Source: Prevotellaceae bacterium
GTDB taxonomy: Bacteria > Bacteroidota > Bacteroidia > Bacteroidales > UBA932
DNA: 10,746 bases
Direction: 5' to 3'
Assembly (NCBI GenBank): GCA_031290755.1
Contig: JAITMY010000090.1
Location: 1 to 10,746 of the forward strand
Under the pieces are notes generated by a model that was given only the letters and a program-made list of their open reading frames with translations, was not told where the DNA came from and searched no databases. How positions within the stretch are numbered: the stretch's first letter is position 1; each line of letters begins with the position of its first letter. Below, in pieces: positions 7,414-10,746 of this stretch. A program made the translations under genes and the position numbers.

Positions 7414-7503
7414 CTACCAAAAAAAACTCTTGTCGAAGTTCACGAGGAAGCGCTGGTCGGTGGCGCGGATGTCGGCGTAGCGCTTGGCGGCGGGGGTTAC
7501 GTG
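7414..7503 (-). pseudogene. C-terminal remnant (29 codons) of a minus-strand gene
   Basis: Read on the minus strand, 7503 to 7414 gives 29 well-behaved codons ending in DQRFLVNFDKSFFW and a TAG stop. Codon use is GC-rich at third positions, like the real genes here, and the terminal FFW looks like a natural end. The segment stops making sense exactly where the 76-bp repeat begins (7505). I do not recognise the family. It is inferred to be what is left of a gene cut by a rearrangement; a chance open frame of this length is the alternative. Confidence 0.35.
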
Positions 7504-7504
7504 G

Positions 7505-7580
7505 GCGGCGTGGAAAAAATAGCGAGGGAGATAGTGAAAAGCATAGAGAAGTAAAAGGAGGCTCACCGCTGGGCGGGAAT
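7505..7580 (+). repeat. 76-bp dispersed direct repeat, copy B (displaced 3' end of LPP20-like gene)
   Basis: This matches 2107-2182 at 71 of 76 positions without gaps. The five differences are at 7515, 7554, 7559, 7560 and 7565. The one inside the last 15 coding codons turns GAG into GAA (both Glu), and the one in the stop turns TAG into TAA. No upstream portion of the gene is present, so the copy is a fragment. The silent changes suggest it derives from an intact paralog that was itself under selection, rather than from a recent copy of the neighbour. Confidence 0.9.
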
Positions 7581-7600
7581 GCTCAAAGTAGTGAGGAGCA

Positions 7601-7631
7601 AAGCGGCACTTTTGTGGTGCCGCTTTTTTTG
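7601..7631 (+). terminator. Rho-independent terminator
   Basis: AAGCGGCAC at 7601-7609 pairs perfectly with GTGCCGCTT at 7617-7625 around a 7-base loop, and a T run extends to 7630. It lies 20 bases after the displaced repeat and would stop transcripts from the FGE-like gene or from whatever once preceded the repeat. Confidence 0.8.
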
Positions 7632-7662
7632 TGGGGATAATGGGAAGTATTTTGTACCTTTG
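7628..7662 (+). promoter_or_regulatory. Weak Bacteroidetes-type promoter ahead of the toxin-like frame
   Basis: TACCTTTG at 7655-7662 fits the -7 consensus TAnnTTTG perfectly. The best -33 match, TTTG at 7628-7631, is 23 bases upstream, longer than the usual 19-21, and overlaps the terminator's T run. It could drive the frame ending at 8210, with a start near 7669. Confidence 0.35.
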
Positions 7663-7766
7663 CGGGAAGAAATTACAAAAATGACAGCCCCACCTCTGCC
7701 CAACAGCGCATACTTGCTAACGAGCAAGAGTATAATCGCCTGAAAGCTGACTCAAGCTACACCAAC

Positions 7767-8210
7767 GTGAAGTTTGACAGCAAAACAGGCGGGCTGATGG
7801 CTACGCATATAAACCATAACTTTGACCCTGAAAAAGGGTGGTACGAAGAAACCGTCCAAAAAATTGCTTACGAAAACGGTAATGCTGTCATTTTGGAAAA
7901 AGAAAATACGGGAGAATACTTAAAACGGCATACCGAAGGAACATGGAACAGAAAGTCGTTTGAAATATCCGGTAAAGAAACAGCCACGGCAAACAATATA
8001 AAAAATGGATTGAACCATTGTGCGGGTAAACCCGGCACTGAAATAGCAGCTTTATTTTTCCCTAACAATAACTTTGATATTCAAAATTTTGAGCGAGGCT
8101 TTTCTATGTATAGTGGATTAGAAAAAATTGGCGCAAAAGGATATAGAAAATTCGAACAAATAATTTGTATTGATGCAAGTGGAATACTATACAAAAAAAG
8201 CCACCAATAA
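7767..8210 (+). CDS. Orphan toxin-tip domain (CdiA-CT/MuF C-terminal type), likely a displaced fragment
   Basis: The frame gives 147 residues from a GTG at 7767 with no ribosome binding site. The homologous part seems to begin earlier: from 7683 the same frame reads DSPTSAQQRILANEQEYNRL and is open back to 7641, but has no ATG, GTG or TTG. Motifs resemble C-terminal nuclease tips of polymorphic toxins and phage MuF-like head proteins in Bacteroidetes: KTGGLMATH, HNFD..KGWYE..VQ, NAVILEKE, EGTWNRKSFEI, NNIKNGLNHCAGKP and ALFFP. The EG..FEI ... NNIKN..KH pattern recalls PD-(D/E)XK-like tRNases of the CdiA C-terminal class, though the expected lysine after FEI is absent (FEISGKE). The DNA is clearly more AT-rich than its neighbours, a sign of transfer. 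No delivery domain precedes it and no immunity gene is seen downstream. Family placement is from memory of motifs. Confidence 0.55.
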   Translation: MKFDSKTGGLMATHINHNFDPEKGWYEETVQKIAYENGNAVILEKENTGEYLKRHTEGTWNRKSFEISGKETATANNIKNGLNHCAGKPGTEIAALFFPNNNFDIQNFERGFSMYSGLEKIGAKGYRKFEQIICIDASGILYKKSHQ

Positions 8211-8218
8211 AGGTGGCT
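8193..8218 (-). terminator. Rho-independent terminator for a minus-strand transcript
   Basis: AGCCACC at 8199-8205 pairs perfectly with GGTGGCT at 8212-8218 around a 6-base loop. Seven A (8193-8199, the last also the first base of the stem) on the plus strand give a U tract only for RNA read leftwards; no T run follows on the plus strand. The toxin-like frame's stop lies inside the hairpin loop. Confidence 0.75.
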
Positions 8219-8299
8219 CTGGCACGGCAAGCCCACGAATCCGGTTGCACCTACCGTCAACAGTGAATGTACGGCGCCCGAAGCGGCACCTACTATCGT

Positions 8300-8347
8300 G
8301 AACGTATCGGGACTTGAACCCGACCTCCTGCCTTTAACAATTCGTTC
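8300..8347 (-). other. tRNA-like 3' half: anticodon-loop-like segment, T-arm and acceptor-like stem
   Basis: On the minus strand TTGTTAA followed by AGGCA, GGAGG and the T-arm TCGGG-TTCAAGT-CCCGA has the exact spacing of a tRNA from anticodon loop (GTT, Asn-like) through variable region to T-arm, then a 7-base 3' acceptor strand TACGTTC and an A. There is no D-arm or 5' anticodon strand, so it is not a working tRNA. tRNA 3' halves of this extent are typical of attachment sites left by tyrosine-recombinase elements. No CCA is encoded. Confidence 0.35.
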
Positions 8348-8364
8348 TGTATAAATCTTCGCCA

Positions 8365-8395
8365 TAAAGATACGCAAAGTTTTTACACAGCCAAA
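8365..8395 (-). promoter_or_regulatory. Minus-strand Bacteroidetes-type promoter
   Basis: Reading leftwards, TTTG at 8395-8392 is followed after exactly 19 bases by TATCTTTA at 8372-8365, one base off the TAnnTTTG consensus. The start of transcription would be near 8360. It points into the tRNA-like segment and the terminator at 8193-8218, with no convincing gene in between. Confidence 0.5.
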
Positions 8396-8428
8396 CATTT
8401 TGGCAAAAATCTTTTTCAATCACGCCCT

Positions 8429-8450
8429 GCCTCATTGCCCCGAATGAGGC
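8429..8450. other. Perfect 8-bp inverted repeat
   Basis: GCCTCATT at 8429-8436 pairs with AATGAGGC at 8443-8450 around GCCCCG. Neither side has a T run, so it is not a standard terminator. It sits between two divergent promoters (8365-8395 leftward, 8522-8529 rightward), a possible operator position, which is only inference. Confidence 0.4.
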
Positions 8451-8521
8451 ACCCTCACTGCCTCGGAGCGCAAAAACAGGGGTGCCGCTACAAAAAATAG
8501 ACAACCGTAAGGAAAATTATA

Positions 8522-8529
8522 TATCTTTG
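8522..8529 (+). promoter_or_regulatory. -7 element of the hdrA-like gene promoter
   Basis: TATCTTTG fits the Bacteroidetes -7 consensus TAnnTTTG perfectly and lies 72 bases before the HdrA start. No TTTG is found at the expected distance upstream, so the promoter may need an activator or a different sigma factor. Confidence 0.5.
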
Positions 8530-8562
8530 CCCCGCCTTATAAGGCTATGTTGTGAAATTGTG

Positions 8563-8580
8563 GGGCGGCGCTTGCTGCCC
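8563..8580 (+). promoter_or_regulatory. Stable leader hairpin before the hdrA-like gene
   Basis: GGGCGGC at 8563-8569 pairs with GCTGCCC at 8574-8580 (seven pairs, one G-U) around GCTT. It ends 21 bases before the start codon and would lie in the 5' leader of a transcript started near 8535. No U run follows, so it is not a terminator; an effect on RNA stability or translation is possible but unproven. Confidence 0.4.
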
Positions 8581-8601
8581 GAAAACTTATAACCGAGCGG
8601 T

Positions 8602-10602
8602 ATGTCAAAGATAGGAGTGTTCGTTTGCCATTGTGGTGAAAACATTAGCGCCACGGTGGACTGCGAGAAAGTCGCGGCGGAGGTGGCGAAGGTGGACGGT
8701 GTGGAGGTAAGCACCGACTACAAGTACATGTGCTCTGACCCCGGCCAGACGCTCATCAAGGAGGCTATCCGGGAAAAGGGGCTGACGGGGGTGGTGGTGG
8801 CGGCCTGCTCGCCGCGCATGCACGAGCCTACCTTCCGCAAGGCCTGCGCCGAGGCAGGGCTGAACCCCTACCTGTGCGAGATAACCAACCTGCGCGAGCA
8901 CTGCTCGTGGGTGCACGAAAAGAGCGAGGCGACCACCGAAAAGGCCACCGACCTTGTCCGTATGCTGGTGGAGAAGGTGCGGCGCAACAAGCCGCTGGAG
9001 GCCATCAAGGTGCCCATCACCAAAAAGGCGCTGGTGATAGGCGGCGGCATTGCCGGCATTCAGGCCGCGCTGGACATTGCCAACGCCGGCCACAAGGTCA
9101 TTCTGGTGGAAAAAGAGCCGTCCATTGGCGGGCACATGTCGCAGCTTTCGGAGACCTTCCCCACGCTCGACTGCTCGCAGTGCATCCTCACGCCGCGCAT
9201 GGTGGACGTGGCGCAAAACCCCAACATCACGCTGCACACCTACGCGGAGCTGGAGAAGCTCGAAGGCTCCATCGGCAGCTTCAAGGCCACCATCCGCCTG
9301 AAGGCGAAAAGCGTTGACCAAAAGGCCTGCACCGGCTGCGGCGCCTGCTCGGCCAAGTGCGCATCGCGCAAAATCCCCAGCGAGTTTAACGCCGGCCTCG
9401 GCCTGCGCACAGCCATCTACACGCCGTTTCCGCAGGCGGTGCCCAACAAGCCGGTCATCGACAAGGCCACCTGCCTCTACTACCAAAAGGGGAAGTGCAA
9501 GGCCTGCGAGCGGATATGCCCCACGGGCGCCATCCAGTTTGACAAAGAGGACGAGCTGATTACCGAAGACATCGGCGCGGTGGTGCTGGCCACGGGCTTC
9601 GACGTGCTGCAACCCGACTTCTTCCCCGAGTACGGCTACGGCAAGTACAAGGATGTGATTACCGGCCTACAGTTCGAGCGGCTGGCCTCGGCCTCCGGCC
9701 CCACGCTGGGCGAAATCCGCCGCCCCTCCGACGGGGCAACGCCGCGGAAGGTGGTGTTCATTGCCTGCGCCGGCTCGCGCGACCCGGCCAAGGGCATCCC
9801 CTACTGCTCGAAAATCTGCTGCATGTACACCGCCAAGCACGCCATGCTCTACCAGCACAAGGTGCACGGCGGCGAATCCTACGTGTTTTACATGGACATT
9901 CGCGCCGCCGGAAAAAGCTACGAGGAGTTTGTCCGCCGCGCCATTGAGGAGGACGGCGCCAACTACGTTCGCGGGCGCGTGGCGCGGGTGTACGAGAAGA
10001 ACGGCAAGCTGGTGGTGTGCGGGGCCGACACCCTGCGGGGCGGCACCAGCGTTGAGGTGGAGGCCGACATGGTGGTGCTGGCCACCGCGGGCGTTGCCAG
10101 CCAAGGCTCCGAGGCGCTGGCGCAGAAAATGCACGTATCCTACGACGCCTACAAGTTTTTTGCCGAGGCGCACCCCAAGCTGAAGCCGGTGGAGACCAAC
10201 ACGGCGGGCATCTACCTGTGCGGCGCGTGCCAAGCGCCGAAGGACATCCCCGAAACCGTAGGCATGGCCTCGGGCGCAGCCTCGAAGGTTATCGGGCTGT
10301 TCTCCAGCAGCGAGCTGACCCGCGAGCCGCTGGTGGCCGTGGTGAACCGCACGGCGCCGCCGGAGTTTTCGACCTGCGTGGGCTGCTTCATGTGCGAAAC
10401 GGCCTGCCCCTATCAGGCCATAGGGCGCGAGGAAATCAAGGACAGGGCAGGCAGCGTGATTAAAACGGTGGCGAAAATAAACCCGGGGCTGTGCCAAGGC
10501 TGCGGCACCTGCGTGGCGTTTTGCCGCTCAAAGGCTATCGACATACAAGGATTTTCCAACGAGCAGATGTTTGCCGAGGTGCAGGCCGCGCTGGGAATGT
10601 GA
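8602..10602 (+). CDS. hdrA: HdrA-like heterodisulfide reductase subunit A (FAD and iron-sulfur electron-bifurcating subunit)
   Basis: This encodes a 666-residue cytoplasmic flavin/iron-sulfur protein, near the usual length of HdrA. The N-terminal domain has CHCG (Cys9, Cys11), Cys44 before SDPGQ, the hallmark ACSPRMHEPTFR (68-79) and LREHCSWVH (97-105). A Rossmann FAD site GGGIAG is at 147-152, followed by DCSQCILTPRM. The first cluster motif is Cys243-xx-Cys246-xx-Cys249-xxx-Cys253, with a second, wider-spaced set Cys291, Cys299, Cys302, Cys306-Pro. CAGSRD and YCSKICCMYTAKHA complete the HdrA signature. Two ferredoxin-type clusters end the protein (Cys592/595/598/602 and Cys631/634/637/641). 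HdrA splits electron pairs through FAD, normally with HdrB, HdrC and a hydrogenase, formate or NADH module. None of these partners is in the window. A strict anaerobic lifestyle is implied. Confidence 0.9.
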   Translation: MSKIGVFVCHCGENISATVDCEKVAAEVAKVDGVEVSTDYKYMCSDPGQTLIKEAIREKGLTGVVVAACSPRMHEPTFRKACAEAGLNPYLCEITNLREHCSWVHEKSEATTEKATDLVRMLVEKVRRNKPLEAIKVPITKKALVIGGGIAGIQAALDIANAGHKVILVEKEPSIGGHMSQLSETFPTLDCSQCILTPRMVDVAQNPNITLHTYAELEKLEGSIGSFKATIRLKAKSVDQKACTGCGACSAKCASRKIPSEFNAGLGLRTAIYTPFPQAVPNKPVIDKATCLYYQKGKCKACERICPTGAIQFDKEDELITEDIGAVVLATGFDVLQPDFFPEYGYGKYKDVITGLQFERLASASGPTLGEIRRPSDGATPRKVVFIACAGSRDPAKGIPYCSKICCMYTAKHAMLYQHKVHGGESYVFYMDIRAAGKSYEEFVRRAIEEDGANYVRGRVARVYEKNGKLVVCGADTLRGGTSVEVEADMVVLATAGVASQGSEALAQKMHVSYDAYKFFAEAHPKLKPVETNTAGIYLCGACQAPKDIPETVGMASGAASKVIGLFSSSELTREPLVAVVNRTAPPEFSTCVGCFMCETACPYQAIGREEIKDRAGSVIKTVAKINPGLCQGCGTCVAFCRSKAIDIQGFSNEQMFAEVQAALGM

Positions 10603-10643
10603 TGAAATTGTTTTTTAGACTTTTTACACCATAATAAACCGCT

Positions 10644-10746
10644 ATGAGCATACTAAATTCTATTTTCAGCCTATTCTTGGGGTCGAAGGCCACGACCGAC
10701 ATGCAAAAAATTGCGCCTTACCTCGAAAAGATTAAGGAGGCCTACC
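10644..10746 (+). CDS. secA: 5' end of probable secA (preprotein translocase ATPase), cut by the window edge
   Basis: The first 34 codons read MSILNSIFSLFLGSKATTDM and then QKIAPYLEKIKEAY, and the frame is open to the window end. The short amphipathic helix, the FLGSK turn and the charged helix with I.P.LEKI match the start of Bacteroidetes SecA proteins, the motor that drives proteins through SecYEG. Nothing of the ATPase motifs is inside the window, so the call rests only on this start. It begins 41 bases after the hdrA-like stop, in the same direction, with an AT-rich gap and no terminator, so read-through from hdrA is possible. Confidence 0.65.
   Translation, partial: MSILNSIFSLFLGSKATTDMQKIAPYLEKIKEAY

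Larger units (their letters stand above)
8193..8360 (-). ncRNA. Candidate small RNA with tRNA-T-arm-like minihelix
   Basis: The unit is bounded by a minus-strand promoter (8365-8395) and the terminator at 8193-8218, giving a transcript of about 165 nt. Near its 5' end, 8347-8300 forms a 7-bp stem with one mismatch (GAACGAA with TACGTTC), a 17-nt loop and a perfect T-arm (TCGGG, loop TTCAAGT, CCCGA). A second hairpin, GGUGCC with GGCGCC, occupies 8290-8273. Its only imperfect pair is G-U in the minus-strand RNA but C-A in plus-strand RNA, which favours the minus strand. The 3' end would be antisense to the last ~18 bases of the toxin-like frame. Alternatives are a tRNA 3'-half left at an integration site, or a decayed coding region. 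No known RNA family is recognised. Confidence 0.35.
8211..8601. other. 391-base gene-free stretch between toxin-like frame and hdrA
   Basis: It holds the minus-strand RNA candidate, its promoter, the inverted repeat at 8429-8450 and the hdrA leader. It also has a short degenerate direct repeat: GCACCTAC at 8247-8254 and 8286-8293, followed by GTGAATGTACGG (8263-8274) and GTGAACGTATCGG (8298-8310). I see no convincing protein gene. A minus-strand frame from 8365 begins MAKIYTERIVKGRRSGSSPD, but it runs through the terminator without a stop. Confidence 0.5.

Noticed and set aside
8300..8395. Complete tRNA gene
   Set aside because: No D-arm and no 5' anticodon strand; only the 3' half pattern and an acceptor-like stem are present.

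Overview
The window reads as chromosomal DNA of an anaerobic member of the Bacteroidetes (probably Bacteroidales-like), with GC-rich genes and AT-rich intergenic patches. Three things support this: promoters of the Bacteroidetes type (TTTG, 19 bases, TAnnTTTG), genes that mostly lack a Shine-Dalgarno sequence, and protein families typical of the phylum (DUF6261, LPP20-like lipoproteins, a GT39-like membrane protein with TPRs). No species can be named from the sequence alone.

Left part (1-2156): the 3' end of a gene for a two-helix membrane protein, then a lipoprotein and an exported LPP20-like protein whose genes overlap by one base. They look like one cell-envelope operon of unknown role.

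Middle (2157-7365): a 612-base gene-free stretch carries a good promoter, a hairpin, a C9 run and about eight copies of a 42-bp tandem repeat. It is followed by four closely spaced co-directional genes: a DUF6261 protein with a C-terminal Ig-like domain, an ALG5-like family 2 glycosyltransferase, a GT39-like multi-spanning protein with C-terminal TPRs, and an exported SUMF1-like protein. The two glycosyltransferase genes suggest lipid-linked sugar transfer at the membrane. The outer two genes are linked to them only by position.

Patchwork zone (7366-8601): this stretch looks like the scar of repeated rearrangement. It holds the last 29 codons of a minus-strand gene, a 76-bp displaced copy of the 3' end of the LPP20-like gene from 5.4 kb upstream, a terminator, and an AT-rich toxin-tip-like domain of polymorphic-toxin type without a normal start. 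Next comes a minus-strand segment with a consensus promoter, a tRNA-T-arm-like minihelix, a second hairpin and a perfect terminator. This is a candidate small RNA of about 165 nt, or else a tRNA 3'-half remnant.

Right part (8602-10746): a full-length HdrA-like flavin/iron-sulfur protein of electron bifurcation, then the first 34 codons of a probable secA. I did not find a clearly new complete system. The most unusual material is the patchwork zone and the 42-bp array.
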